From: Litoribaculum gwangyangense
GTDB lineage: Bacteria > Bacteroidota > Bacteroidia > Flavobacteriales > Flavobacteriaceae
Reading direction: 5' to 3'
NCBI RefSeq assembly: GCF_039543505.1
Contig: NZ_BAABJW010000005.1
Coordinates: forward strand, 186,001-250,000
Length of the DNA: 64,000 bases
Below, piece by piece: positions 49,593-58,560 of this stretch. Position 1 is the first letter of the stretch; each line of letters starts with the position of its first letter. The notes under the pieces were generated by a model. It searched no databases. It saw only the letters and a program-made list of their open reading frames with translations, and was not told the origin of the DNA. The translations under genes were made by a program, and so were the position numbers.

Positions 49593-51589
49593 TGAATACA
49601 ATCCAACAACAAATAGAAGCATTACGCCACGAATTGCGAGAACATAATTACAATTATTACGTACTTGATAATGCCACGATTTCAGATTATGAGTTTGATA
49701 TAAAACTAAAAGAACTCCAGGAACTTGAAGCAAAACACCCCGAGTTTTTTGATGCTAATTCACCAACTCAGCGTGTAGGTGGTGAGGTTACCAAAAACTT
49801 TGAAACCATACCCCATGAACATCGAATGTATTCCTTGGACAATTCTTATTCAAAAGATGATTTATTGGATTGGGAAGCTCGAATAAAAAAAATTATTGAA
49901 GGCGATATACAATATACTTGCGAGTTAAAGTATGATGGGGCTTCCATAAGTTTAACTTATGAAGATGGTAAATTAGTAAAAGCTGTTACTCGAGGTGATG
50001 GATTTCAAGGGGATAATGTTACGGCGAATGTAAAAACCATTAAATCGGTGCCTTTGCAATTAAAAGGAGATTTCCCTGAAAAATTTGATATTCGAGGTGA
50101 AATTGTATTGCCATTTGAGGGTTTTAACAAAATGAATGAGGAGCGCATTGAAATAGGTGAAGAGCCATATAGAAACCCAAGAAATACAGCTTCTGGAAGT
50201 TTAAAACTACAGGATAGTGCAGAGGTTGCTAAACGCCCTTTGGAATGTTTACTGTATAACATAACCGCGAACAAACTGGATATTAAAAGTCAGTTTGAAA
50301 GCTTAGAAAAAGCTAGACAATGGGGTTTCAAAGTACCCAAAGCCGCCAAATTGGTAAACTCCATTAAAGAGGTTCTGGAATTTATTGATTTTTGGAACAC
50401 TGAACGCCATAAATTACCATATGAAACCGACGGCGTAGTGATTAAAATAAATAGTCTTCAGCAGCAAGAAGAGTTGGGTTATACAGCAAAATCCCCACGT
50501 TGGGCAATGGCTTATAAATTTAAAGCAGAGCAAGTTTCGACAAGGTTGAATGGCATCACCTATCAAGTTGGTAGAACTGGCGCTATCACACCCGTAGCTA
50601 ATTTGGAACCTGTTGATTTGGCTGGTACCACAGTGAAACGCGCATCTTTACATAATGCAGACCAGATAGAAAAATTAGATATAAGAGTAGGAGATGAGGT
50701 TTATGTTGAAAAGGGAGGTGAAATTATCCCGAAAATTCTTGGGGTAGATTTAACAAAACGACCACTAAATTCTCAACCTACAAAATACATTACTCACTGT
50801 CCTGAGTGTCATGCGGAATTGGTGAGGCAAGAAGGCGAAGCACAACATTATTGTCCTAATTATAATGGGTGTAAACCGCAAATAATAGGACGTATTCAGC
50901 ATTTTATTTCCAGAAAAGCTATGGATATTGAGGGTTTAGGTGGCGAAACTGTGGCGCTTTTAGTGAATGAAGGTTTGATTAATAATTATTCCGATTTGTA
51001 TGAATTGACCAAAGAAGAAGTTATTCCCCTAGAACGCATGGCAGAAAAAAGTGCCGATAATTTAATTCAAGGTATTAAAAAATCTATAACCATCCCTTTT
51101 GAGCGTGTTTTGTATGCTTTAGGAATACGATATGTAGGCGAAACGGTCGCGAAAAAGTTGGCTAAACATTACAAAAGTATAGATGCTATGATTGATGCTA
51201 CAGAGGAGGAATTGGTAAATGTAGATGAAATAGGTGTTAAAATTGCTGAAAGTATATTAGCTTTCTTTTCTTCAAAAGAAAATATCTTCATTATTAATAG
51301 ATTGAAGCAGTTTGGTGTACAACTAGAAATGAGTGCAGAAGAACTCATGGGCAAAACGAATATATTGGAAGGACAAACTATTGTTATTTCAGGCGTTTTT
51401 GAATCTATTTCAAGAAATGAATTAAAAAAACTAATAGAGGATAATGGGGGTAAGGTTAGTAGTTCCATTTCCTCAAAAACAAGCTATATTGTTGCAGGGG
51501 ATAATATGGGGCCAAGTAAAAAAGAAAAAGCAATTAACTTGGGTATAGAATTAATAAATGAGTATGAATTCCTACAAAAATTAAATTAA
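49592..51589 (+). CDS. ligA: NAD-dependent DNA ligase
   Basis: The 665-residue protein has the full plan: Ia domain at the start (HNYNYYVLDNA), adenylation domain with active Lys K113 in ELKYDGASI, OB fold, four-Cys zinc finger (CPECHAEL...YCPNYNGC), helix-hairpin-helix repeats and a C-terminal BRCT domain (about 590-665). It seals nicks in replication and repair. Translationally coupled to prmC. Confidence 0.98.
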   Translation: MNTIQQQIEALRHELREHNYNYYVLDNATISDYEFDIKLKELQELEAKHPEFFDANSPTQRVGGEVTKNFETIPHEHRMYSLDNSYSKDDLLDWEARIKKIIEGDIQYTCELKYDGASISLTYEDGKLVKAVTRGDGFQGDNVTANVKTIKSVPLQLKGDFPEKFDIRGEIVLPFEGFNKMNEERIEIGEEPYRNPRNTASGSLKLQDSAEVAKRPLECLLYNITANKLDIKSQFESLEKARQWGFKVPKAAKLVNSIKEVLEFIDFWNTERHKLPYETDGVVIKINSLQQQEELGYTAKSPRWAMAYKFKAEQVSTRLNGITYQVGRTGAITPVANLEPVDLAGTTVKRASLHNADQIEKLDIRVGDEVYVEKGGEIIPKILGVDLTKRPLNSQPTKYITHCPECHAELVRQEGEAQHYCPNYNGCKPQIIGRIQHFISRKAMDIEGLGGETVALLVNEGLINNYSDLYELTKEEVIPLERMAEKSADNLIQGIKKSITIPFERVLYALGIRYVGETVAKKLAKHYKSIDAMIDATEEELVNVDEIGVKIAESILAFFSSKENIFIINRLKQFGVQLEMSAEELMGKTNILEGQTIVISGVFESISRNELKKLIEDNGGKVSSSISSKTSYIVAGDNMGPSKKEKAINLGIELINEYEFLQKLN

Positions 51590-51645
51590 TTTAGTTTTTT
51601 TATCGATAAAATGTATTTTTTTATCGTTTATTTGTAAAAATTATT

Positions 51646-51653
51646 TATATTTG
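51646..51653 (+). promoter_or_regulatory. putative -7 box of the membrane protein gene at 51677
   Basis: TATATTTG lies 23 bp before the ATG. Upstream, the sequence TTTTTATCG occurs twice in 35 bp after the ligA stop. Confidence 0.4.
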
Positions 51654-51676
51654 ACCATCAACCCCAAATTGCTGTT

Positions 51677-52426
51677 ATGAACAAGTCTAAAATCTTGGTC
51701 GGATGTGTTTTGTCACTTTATGTCCTATTCGCTTTTTTTGAGGCCATTGGCCAATATACTATAGCATTTCATTTGGATTCTCTCATTATTCCATTGATTA
51801 CTCTTATTTATATATTGTTTGTAAAAAACAAGAGCAGGTTGTTTTTGTTGTTTTTACTGTTTTACTCAATATCTGATATTTTTGGAATTGTTACAGATAA
51901 TTTATTGTATTATTACGTGCCATATAAAGAGGGTTTTATTCTTTATGAATACGATTACTATATAGGTACAGGCTTATATATTATGGCTTATATCTTTCTT
52001 TTCATTAAAATAGCCTACTCGCTATCATTACCATACGTTTTTAAAAATTACAAAATACATTTAGTAGTTCTTACAATACTAAATATTTATTTGATTTATG
52101 TCTTACAATTAATTGTAGAACCTCATCTTAGTTATAAGCATGAATTTGGATTTGAATTAATTTATAATTTGATAATGCTTTTGGTTTTATCAGCATCCTT
52201 GATAAACTTTTTTTACAGAGACAATAAGAAATCTTTGTATTTGTTCATAGGTTCATTATGTATTGTGTTTTCTGAAGTGTTGGATATAGCTTATATTTAT
52301 ATCACACAGAGGAGTTTAATAAATTTCCTGGGAACCACACTGGCATTGGGTGCCTTTTACTTTTACTTTCAGCAATCCAAATTGTTATATGAGAGCAATG
52401 GGGAGAAAAATTACATGATACCGTAG
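51677..52426 (+). CDS. multi-pass membrane protein of unknown function
   Basis: The 249-residue protein has seven or eight membrane helices, rich in Leu, Ile, Phe and Tyr, with short loops. The arrangement, including a C-terminal FLGTTLALGAFYFYFQQS, resembles YhhN/TMEM86-like proteins in layout only. No catalytic motif was recognised. It has its own -7 box after ligA. Confidence 0.65.
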   Translation: MNKSKILVGCVLSLYVLFAFFEAIGQYTIAFHLDSLIIPLITLIYILFVKNKSRLFLLFLLFYSISDIFGIVTDNLLYYYVPYKEGFILYEYDYYIGTGLYIMAYIFLFIKIAYSLSLPYVFKNYKIHLVVLTILNIYLIYVLQLIVEPHLSYKHEFGFELIYNLIMLLVLSASLINFFYRDNKKSLYLFIGSLCIVFSEVLDIAYIYITQRSLINFLGTTLALGAFYFYFQQSKLLYESNGEKNYMIP

Positions 52427-52436
52427 TTTGACTAAA

Positions 52437-52817
52437 TCATAGAAGTTTTAAAAAAGGAATATCTTTTTTGTACATATAAAGAATTGCCGTTGATAAAATG
52501 AATGTTACAACCGCAGTTGTAAAAAGTAAGCCATTATCATTGTTAACATCAATTCCTAATAGCGTTAAGTGCATCATAATAGCGCCACCAATAATTCCTA
52601 TGGTCAGCGTTGCGCCAATCCAAACCGTTTTGGGTATCAACAATAAAATACCAGAAATTAATTCTAAAATACCTATGCCAATTCTTCCGTATGGCTCTAA
52701 GCCCACTTTTTCAAAAATGTAAACACTATCTGGATGCGCGGAAAATTTAAAACGTAAAGTTTGAATTAAAATAATCGCGACTATAATCCTTAAGGCTAAG
52801 GGTATGTATTTTTTCAT
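52437..52817 (-). CDS. DoxX-like membrane protein
   Basis: From the ATG at 52817 the protein has 126 residues and four membrane helices: a start KKYIPLALRIIVAIILIQTL, then GRIGIGILELISGILLLIP and IGATLTIGIIGGAIMMHL, the DoxX-family pattern. An ATG nine codons earlier (52844) is also open. DoxX proteins are linked to redox and sulfur metabolism, but the role here is unknown. Confidence 0.75.
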   Translation of the reverse strand: MKKYIPLALRIIVAIILIQTLRFKFSAHPDSVYIFEKVGLEPYGRIGIGILELISGILLLIPKTVWIGATLTIGIIGGAIMMHLTLLGIDVNNDNGLLFTTAVVTFILSTAILYMYKKDIPFLKLL

Positions 52818-52890
52818 AAAATGAGCTTCATTTAAGTGTTCCATTCTTTAGACGTTAAACACAAAATAACCTATCATTTTATTTGTTATT

Positions 52891-53808
52891 TTATACAATT
52901 ATGGAAGTTCCGCTTGCAGATTTGTTTTTATTAGCATCAAAATAAAAATCTATTTTCCCGAGATAAAGCCCGTAGCACCCCACTTGATTTACAAGCATAT
53001 TTTTGCCCACAACATTTTTAACAACAGTTGGTTTTTGCAAAAAGGTGTGTGTATGGCCACCGATAATTAAATCAATGTTTTTGGTACCGGCAGCAAGTTT
53101 TAAATCACTTATTTTATTTTTGTTATCTCTATAATGATACCCTAAATGCGAGAGACAAATTATTAAATCGCACTGTTCTTCTTCTTTTAAAGCGCTAGTA
53201 ATATCTTGAGTAATTTCAATTGGGTCCAAATATTTGGTTTCTTTAAACAAAGCAGGATCAACTAATCCATTCAGTTCAATTCCCAAACCAAAAACGCCAA
53301 TTTTAATACCATCTTTTTTAAAGATTTTGTAGGGTTTGGTATGTGTATCCATAACGGTATTTGAAAAATCATAATTAGCCGAAAGAAATTCAAATTCGGC
53401 GTGTGGTAATTGCGCATACAAGCCATCAATGCCATTATCAAAATCATGATTACCAATAGTTGATGCATCATATTTTAACTTGCTCATTAGTTTAAATTCT
53501 AACTCGCCTCCATAATAATTAAAATAAGGGGTACCCTGAAAAATATCACCAGCATCCAACAAAAGTGTATTTGGGTTTTCTTTTCTAATAGATTCAATTA
53601 AACTAGCACGACGCGCAACACCACCTTTATTCGCATTCCTACCGTCTTCTGGCCCAAAAGCATCTATATGACTATGTACATCATTGGTATGTAAAATAGT
53701 TATTTTTGATGTTTTTACCGGTGGCGTAAATGATTGTAATCCGAAACTCCCAAGGGTTACCAATGCCGTTCCTGCCGTTGCTTGTTGTATAAAATCTCTA
53801 CGGTTCAT
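52891..53808 (-). CDS. exported metallophosphatase, catalytic half of a split 5'-nucleotidase
   Basis: The 305-residue protein has a twin-arginine type signal (MNRRDFIQQATAGTALVTLG) and the calcineurin-like metal motifs ILHTNDVHSH, LLDAGDIFQG, IGNHDFDNG and IIGGHTHTF, in the order found in UshA-type 5'-nucleotidases. It ends after the catalytic domain and lacks the C-terminal substrate domain, which is encoded by the gene 4 bp upstream. It would hydrolyse nucleotides in the periplasm or at the cell surface. Confidence 0.9.
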   Translation of the reverse strand: MNRRDFIQQATAGTALVTLGSFGLQSFTPPVKTSKITILHTNDVHSHIDAFGPEDGRNANKGGVARRASLIESIRKENPNTLLLDAGDIFQGTPYFNYYGGELEFKLMSKLKYDASTIGNHDFDNGIDGLYAQLPHAEFEFLSANYDFSNTVMDTHTKPYKIFKKDGIKIGVFGLGIELNGLVDPALFKETKYLDPIEITQDITSALKEEEQCDLIICLSHLGYHYRDNKNKISDLKLAAGTKNIDLIIGGHTHTFLQKPTVVKNVVGKNMLVNQVGCYGLYLGKIDFYFDANKNKSASGTSIIV

Positions 53809-53812
53809 CTGC

Positions 53813-54571
53813 TTACTTAATTTGGATAAATCTATCGTCCCTCAAAGGGTTAATGGTATCTTTTTTTATAAAATAATCAATTAGAGCATTTCTAACTTTG
53901 TAATTTAAAACATAAAGACTATCGTTAGTTTTAAAAAAATTCATGTTATCACCACCATTATATAGGTAATCATTAGTGGCAACATAATACGTTTTGTTGG
54001 GTTCGATAGCATGTCCTTTAATTGTAGCTTCAAGCACCTTAAAATCTTTGTCCAATGTTAATTTAAGTTTTGATATTGGGTGTGCTCTTCTTGCCTTACT
54101 TAAATAAGTAATTAAACTATCCATTTGTGGGCTTTCAAGAGCTACAACAACAATGCTATTTTCAAAAGGCATTAACTCAAAAGCAGTTCTTTTGGTAATA
54201 TTACCTTTTGATAGTATTGAGCGTATTCCACCATGGTTTAACAATACCATGTCAATGTCATGTCCCGATCTATTTTTAAAAATAGGGTTTGTTTCTTCAT
54301 ACACCACATCTGCCATAAAGTTGCCAATAGCTGTGTTTAATTCACCATCGGTTTTAGAATAAGTATCGACCGAATATGCCAAAACGCTGTCTAAATCTTT
54401 TTGAATATGCTCCCTGAAAGGCTTTACAAATGCTTCAATTTCAGCATCTGAAGTTATGCTATCATTTATCTCAATGCGCTCGCCCTTAATTTTTGTTAAA
54501 TGGTAAATTTCTTGTTTGCAACCCAGAAAAATAAAAATATATAACAAAAAAAATAAATGTGTAAACCTCAT
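53813..54571 (-). CDS. lipoprotein, substrate-binding half of a split 5'-nucleotidase
   Basis: The 252-residue protein has a lipoprotein signal (LYIFIFLGCKQ) and matches the 5'-nucleotidase C-terminal domain: NTAIGNFMADVVYEE, VLLNHGGIRS, and VATNDYLYNGGDNM. The Gly-rich and Asn motifs hold the nucleotide base in full-length enzymes. It has no metallophosphatase domain; that half is encoded by the next gene, 4 bp on. The two are certainly co-transcribed and probably form one enzyme. Confidence 0.9.
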   Translation of the reverse strand: MRFTHLFFLLYIFIFLGCKQEIYHLTKIKGERIEINDSITSDAEIEAFVKPFREHIQKDLDSVLAYSVDTYSKTDGELNTAIGNFMADVVYEETNPIFKNRSGHDIDMVLLNHGGIRSILSKGNITKRTAFELMPFENSIVVVALESPQMDSLITYLSKARRAHPISKLKLTLDKDFKVLEATIKGHAIEPNKTYYVATNDYLYNGGDNMNFFKTNDSLYVLNYKVRNALIDYFIKKDTINPLRDDRFIQIK

Positions 54572-54605
54572 ATTTAAAAAACGGAAAATTTGAATGTACT
54601 TTTGC

Positions 54606-54613
54606 TACCTTTG
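54606..54613 (+). promoter_or_regulatory. putative -7 box of the DUF6913-like gene
   Basis: TACCTTTG lies 18 bp before the ATG at 54632. Confidence 0.45.
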
Positions 54614-54631
54614 CGCAAAGTATAAAGATAA

Positions 54632-55156
54632 ATGATTTTAAAAGGTTTTAAAGAAAAATCTATTAAAAAATGCTTAAACAAATTGTTGTCAGAAAGGCAC
54701 GTAAATGTTAGTGATAGTAAGATTGAAAGTTTAGGTATTATCTTAAATATTGATGAAGTTGATGATTTTGAGTTGTTTAGAAAATTTGCTGATTATTTAA
54801 AAGTTCACCCCAACAAAATAAAAATAGTAGCATTTTCTGAAAATAGAAAAGATGATTTGAATTCTTGGGATTTGTGTTTTAACCCTAAAGATTTTGGATG
54901 GAATGGCATTATAAAAAACTCGGAATTACAAACGTTTTTAGATACTAGGTTCGATGCCTTAATCAGTTATTATGAAAAAGAAGTCATAGAAATCAAACTA
55001 ATGACCGCTTTTTCAAAAGCAAAATTTAAAATAGGGATTTTACAAACCGATGAACGTTTAAACGACCTTATATTAAAAACCAATGTTAAACAATTTGATT
55101 TGTTTAAGGATGAGGTTTTTAAATACCTAACTATATTGAATAAAATTAAAAAGTAA
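54632..55156 (+). CDS. DUF6913-like protein
   Basis: The 174-residue cytoplasmic protein starts GFKEKSIKKCLNKLLSER and has IESLGIILNIDE, then the segment CFNPKDFGWNG and the end KFKIGILQTDERLNDLIL. From memory this is the DUF6913 family of Flavobacteriia, often next to dapA as here. The function is unknown. Its stop overlaps the dapA start by one base. Confidence 0.7.
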   Translation: MILKGFKEKSIKKCLNKLLSERHVNVSDSKIESLGIILNIDEVDDFELFRKFADYLKVHPNKIKIVAFSENRKDDLNSWDLCFNPKDFGWNGIIKNSELQTFLDTRFDALISYYEKEVIEIKLMTAFSKAKFKIGILQTDERLNDLILKTNVKQFDLFKDEVFKYLTILNKIKK

Positions 55157-56034
55157 TGAATAATAAGTTTTTAGGAACTGGAGTCGCCCTGGTTACACCT
55201 TTTAAATCTAATTTGAGTATAGACCACGATGCACTTGCAAATATTGTAAATTTCAATATTAAAAATGGCGTTGAATATCTAGTGATATGTGGAACAACTG
55301 GTGAGAGTGTTACCATATCCAAACAAGAAAAAAAGGATATTATTGCTACAATTACGAGGGCTAATAACGGTCGTGTGCCCATGGTTTTAGGTATTGGCGG
55401 CAATAACACTATGCAAGTTATAGAAGAAATTAAATCGACAGATTTAAGTGAAATCGATGCTATTTTATCGGTATCACCCTATTATAGCAAACCAACACAA
55501 GAGGGCTTGTATCAACATTTCAAGGCTATTTCAGAGGCCTCACCAATAGATGTTATTTTGTATAATGTACCTGGTAGGACTTCAAAAAATATGGAAGCAG
55601 CCACTACGTTGCGATTGGCAAACGATTTTGAAAATATTATTGCCATAAAAGAGGCAGGCAACAATATGGCTCAATATTTAGAGTTATTAAAAAACAAACC
55701 CGAGGATTTCATGGTCATTTCAGGTGATGACGATTTAGCTCTCGGTGTGGTTTTGGCTGGCGGTTCTGGTGTCATTTCTGTGATTGGTCAAGGATTTCCA
55801 AAGGAGTTTTCTGAGATGATTCGTTTAGGATTAAGGGGCAATGCCAAGGAAGCATATAGGTTACATTACAAACTTATGGATGTAATTGGGTATATTTTTG
55901 AAGAAAATAATCCTGCTGGTATCAAAGCGGTTTTTGAGGCCTTAAAATTATGTGATGATACGGTTAGATTACCATTGGTGCCCGCATCCAATAATTTAAA
56001 AAAGAAAATTCAACATTTTGTCAATGCGTTTTAG
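55156..56034 (+). CDS. dapA: 4-hydroxy-tetrahydrodipicolinate synthase
   Basis: The 292-residue protein is the biosynthetic DHDPS. The N-terminal GTGVALVTPF, CGTTGESVTI with the Thr-Thr pair, YNVPGRTSKNM with the catalytic Tyr, and IAIKEAGNN with the Schiff-base Lys are all present. It condenses pyruvate and aspartate semialdehyde at the start of lysine and diaminopimelate synthesis. It is coupled to the DUF6913-like gene; dapF lies at 39400. Confidence 0.97.
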   Translation: MNNKFLGTGVALVTPFKSNLSIDHDALANIVNFNIKNGVEYLVICGTTGESVTISKQEKKDIIATITRANNGRVPMVLGIGGNNTMQVIEEIKSTDLSEIDAILSVSPYYSKPTQEGLYQHFKAISEASPIDVILYNVPGRTSKNMEAATTLRLANDFENIIAIKEAGNNMAQYLELLKNKPEDFMVISGDDDLALGVVLAGGSGVISVIGQGFPKEFSEMIRLGLRGNAKEAYRLHYKLMDVIGYIFEENNPAGIKAVFEALKLCDDTVRLPLVPASNNLKKKIQHFVNAF

Positions 56035-56126
56035 TATTGTTAAATATTACTTAAACCACGTAATTACTAGGATTAAGCTATTATTTTAGCTACAAAATAA
56101 TATTTTTAAAATCCATATTAATAACG

Positions 56127-56134
56127 TAATTTTG
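56127..56134 (+). promoter_or_regulatory. putative -7 box of bamD
   Basis: TAATTTTG lies 18 bp before the ATG at 56153. Confidence 0.5.
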
Positions 56135-56152
56135 CATCCTGTTTAAAAATCT

Positions 56153-56998
56153 ATGAATAAATTTTTTTACATATTACTAACAATCACGCTTTTAAGTAGT
56201 TGCAGTGAATATCAAAAAGCATTAAAGTCTGAAGATATTGCAACTAAATTCAAAATGGGAGAGGACTTGTATAACGAAGGTAAATTCGCAAAAGCCAATA
56301 GGCTTTTTGCCCAAATAGTGCCAGATTATAGAGGAAAACCTCAAGCTGAAAAGCTAATGTATTTATATTCGAATTCATTTTACAAAATGGAGGATTTTTA
56401 TACATCTGGTTATCAGTTTGAACGCTTTGCATCGGGTTACCCAAATAGTGAAAAGTTAGAAGAGGCTTCGTTTTTAGGTGCTAAAAGCTATTACATGCTT
56501 TCTCCAATTTACACCAAAGACCAAACAGAGACTAAAGAAGCTATCGAAAAATTACAGGAGTTCATAAATTTATTCCCAGATTCTCAGTATGTTGCAGAGG
56601 CTAATACTTTAATTAAGGAGCTGGATTATAAACTTGAGAAAAAAGCATTTGAAATTGCTAAACAATACAAGGTGATTGCACCAGGATATACCAAAGACTT
56701 CAATGCGGCCATAAAATCGTTTGACAATTTCCTTTTTGATTTTCCGGGTTCAATCTTGCGAGAGGACGCAATGTTTCATAGGCTGGATGCTATTTACCAA
56801 CAAGCCATTAACAGTGTTGAATATAAAAATACCGTACAAGATGGTTTGGTAGCTCTAAAGAAGCAACGTTTAGAAATGGCAAAAGAATATTCCGAGGCAT
56901 TTAAAAAGACATTTACCAATTCAAAATTCTTGGATGAAGTAAATGAAATGGCTATAGTTGTAGAAGAAGAATTAAAAAATTATCGCACACAAAGTTAA
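56153..56998 (+). CDS. bamD: outer membrane assembly lipoprotein BamD
   Basis: The 281-residue protein has a lipoprotein signal (ITLLSSCSEYQ) and TPR-like repeats typical of BamD: LYNEGKFAKANRLFAQI, YSNSFYKMEDFYTSGYQF, AKSYYMLSP. It takes part in inserting beta-barrel proteins in the outer membrane. It heads a run of five closely spaced genes (bamD, rpoZ-like, coaBC, DUF4835, recN), an order common in Flavobacteriaceae. Confidence 0.92.
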   Translation: MNKFFYILLTITLLSSCSEYQKALKSEDIATKFKMGEDLYNEGKFAKANRLFAQIVPDYRGKPQAEKLMYLYSNSFYKMEDFYTSGYQFERFASGYPNSEKLEEASFLGAKSYYMLSPIYTKDQTETKEAIEKLQEFINLFPDSQYVAEANTLIKELDYKLEKKAFEIAKQYKVIAPGYTKDFNAAIKSFDNFLFDFPGSILREDAMFHRLDAIYQQAINSVEYKNTVQDGLVALKKQRLEMAKEYSEAFKKTFTNSKFLDEVNEMAIVVEEELKNYRTQS

Positions 56999-57010
56999 AT
57001 TATAATCAAA

Positions 57011-57340
57011 ATGGATTTAAAAAAAACCAATGCTCCAGTTAATACGGTAACGTATGATAGAAATCAAATAGATGAGCCAACAAATAACATCTATGAGTCT
57101 ATTTCTATCATTTCAAGACGTGCAGAACAAATTAACACAGAGATCAAAAAAGAATTAATTGATAAGTTAGAAGAATTTGCAACTTACAATGATAGTCTGG
57201 AAGAGATCTTTGAAAACAAAGAGCAAATTGAGGTATCTAAATTTTATGAAAAATTACCAAAACCTCATGCGTTAGCTGTTCAAGAATGGTTAACAGATAA
57301 AATTTATTTTAGAAATACTGAGGAAGATAATCAGGAATAA
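57011..57340 (+). CDS. rpoZ: RNA polymerase omega subunit, Bacteroidota type
   Basis: The 109-residue protein has the core NIYESISIISRRAEQINTEIKKEL near residue 27 (key words YESI, RRAEQI), which matches the omega pattern in which helix 1 contacts the beta-prime subunit; the tail is the longer Bacteroidota type. It stabilises RNA polymerase. It is 12 bp after bamD and 8 bp before coaBC, matching the usual place of rpoZ next to coaBC. Confidence 0.85.
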   Translation: MDLKKTNAPVNTVTYDRNQIDEPTNNIYESISIISRRAEQINTEIKKELIDKLEEFATYNDSLEEIFENKEQIEVSKFYEKLPKPHALAVQEWLTDKIYFRNTEEDNQE

Positions 57341-57348
57341 TTTTTAAA

Positions 57349-58560
57349 ATGTCAATATTAAGCGGCAAGAACATACTATTAGGAATTAGTGGTGGTATTG
57401 CCGCTTATAAAACAGCTACACTTGTAAGATTGTTTATAAAATCGGGTGCCAACGTCAAAGTAGTTATGACACCTTCTGCAAAAGATTTTATTACACCGTT
57501 AACCTTATCTACACTTTCAAAAAACCCTGTGTTTTCATCTTTTACAAATGAAGAAGATGAAAACGCTGTTTGGAACAATCATGTGGATTTAGGGCTTTGG
57601 GCAGATATATTTCTTATCGCTCCAGCCACGGCGAATACGCTATCTAAAATGGCAAATGGGGTTTGCGATAATTTATTATTAGCAACTTACCTATCCGCTA
57701 AATGCCCCGTTTATTTTGCTCCTGCCATGGACTTGGATATGTATAAGCACGAAAGCACACGTCGCTCGTTTAAGGTCTTGAAAAGTTTTGGAAACATCAT
57801 TATTCCTGCCACTAGTGGGGAATTAGCAAGTGGTTTAGTTGGCGAAGGTAGAATGGCAGAACCTGAAAACATTGTAGCTTTTATTGAAGATGATATCTTA
57901 GGAAAACTTCCTCTTCGTGGAAAAAAAATATTAATTACTGCGGGTCCAACTTACGAAGCCATTGACCCCGTACGTTTTATTGGAAACCATTCCAGCGGTA
58001 AAATGGGGTTTGAAATAGCTAAAGCCGCTGCAAATTTTGGAGCTGAGGTTATTTTAATTTCAGGGCCAACACACGAAAAAGTGAATCATAATTTAATTGA
58101 TGTTATTCCGGTAATGAGTGCCCAAGACATGTTTGAAGCGGCACATAAATATTTCAATGATGTAGATGTGGCCATTCTTTCTGCCGCGGTAGCTGATTTT
58201 AGACCAAAAGAAGTAGCTTCTCAGAAAATAAAAAAGACTTCCAATACGTTAATTTTAGAGTTAGAAAAAACAAAAGATATTTTAGCTTCTTTAGGAGCTA
58301 TCAAAAAACAGCAATATTTGGTTGGATTTGCATTGGAAACCAATAATGAAGTTGAAAATGCCAAAGACAAACTAAAAAGAAAGAATTTAAATTTAATTGT
58401 CTTAAATTCGTTAAATGATAAAGGTGCGGGCTTTAAAAGCGATACCAATAAGGTAACTTTTATTGATGATGAAGAAACCATCACCTCATTCGAATTAAAA
58501 TCTAAAGCTGAAGTAGCTAAGGATTTATTAAATAAAATTATATCAGTAATTCATGCGTAA
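57349..58560 (+). CDS. coaBC: bifunctional phosphopantothenoylcysteine decarboxylase/synthetase
   Basis: The 403-residue protein has the N-terminal flavoprotein decarboxylase (GISGGIAAYKT, later FAPAMDLDMY) and the C-terminal CoaB domain from about 190 (ITAGPTYEAIDPVRFIGNHSSGKMG; key words AGPTYE, SSGKMG). It performs two steps of coenzyme A synthesis. It overlaps the DUF4835 gene by 8 bp. Confidence 0.96.
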   Translation: MSILSGKNILLGISGGIAAYKTATLVRLFIKSGANVKVVMTPSAKDFITPLTLSTLSKNPVFSSFTNEEDENAVWNNHVDLGLWADIFLIAPATANTLSKMANGVCDNLLLATYLSAKCPVYFAPAMDLDMYKHESTRRSFKVLKSFGNIIIPATSGELASGLVGEGRMAEPENIVAFIEDDILGKLPLRGKKILITAGPTYEAIDPVRFIGNHSSGKMGFEIAKAAANFGAEVILISGPTHEKVNHNLIDVIPVMSAQDMFEAAHKYFNDVDVAILSAAVADFRPKEVASQKIKKTSNTLILELEKTKDILASLGAIKKQQYLVGFALETNNEVENAKDKLKRKNLNLIVLNSLNDKGAGFKSDTNKVTFIDDEETITSFELKSKAEVAKDLLNKIISVIHA

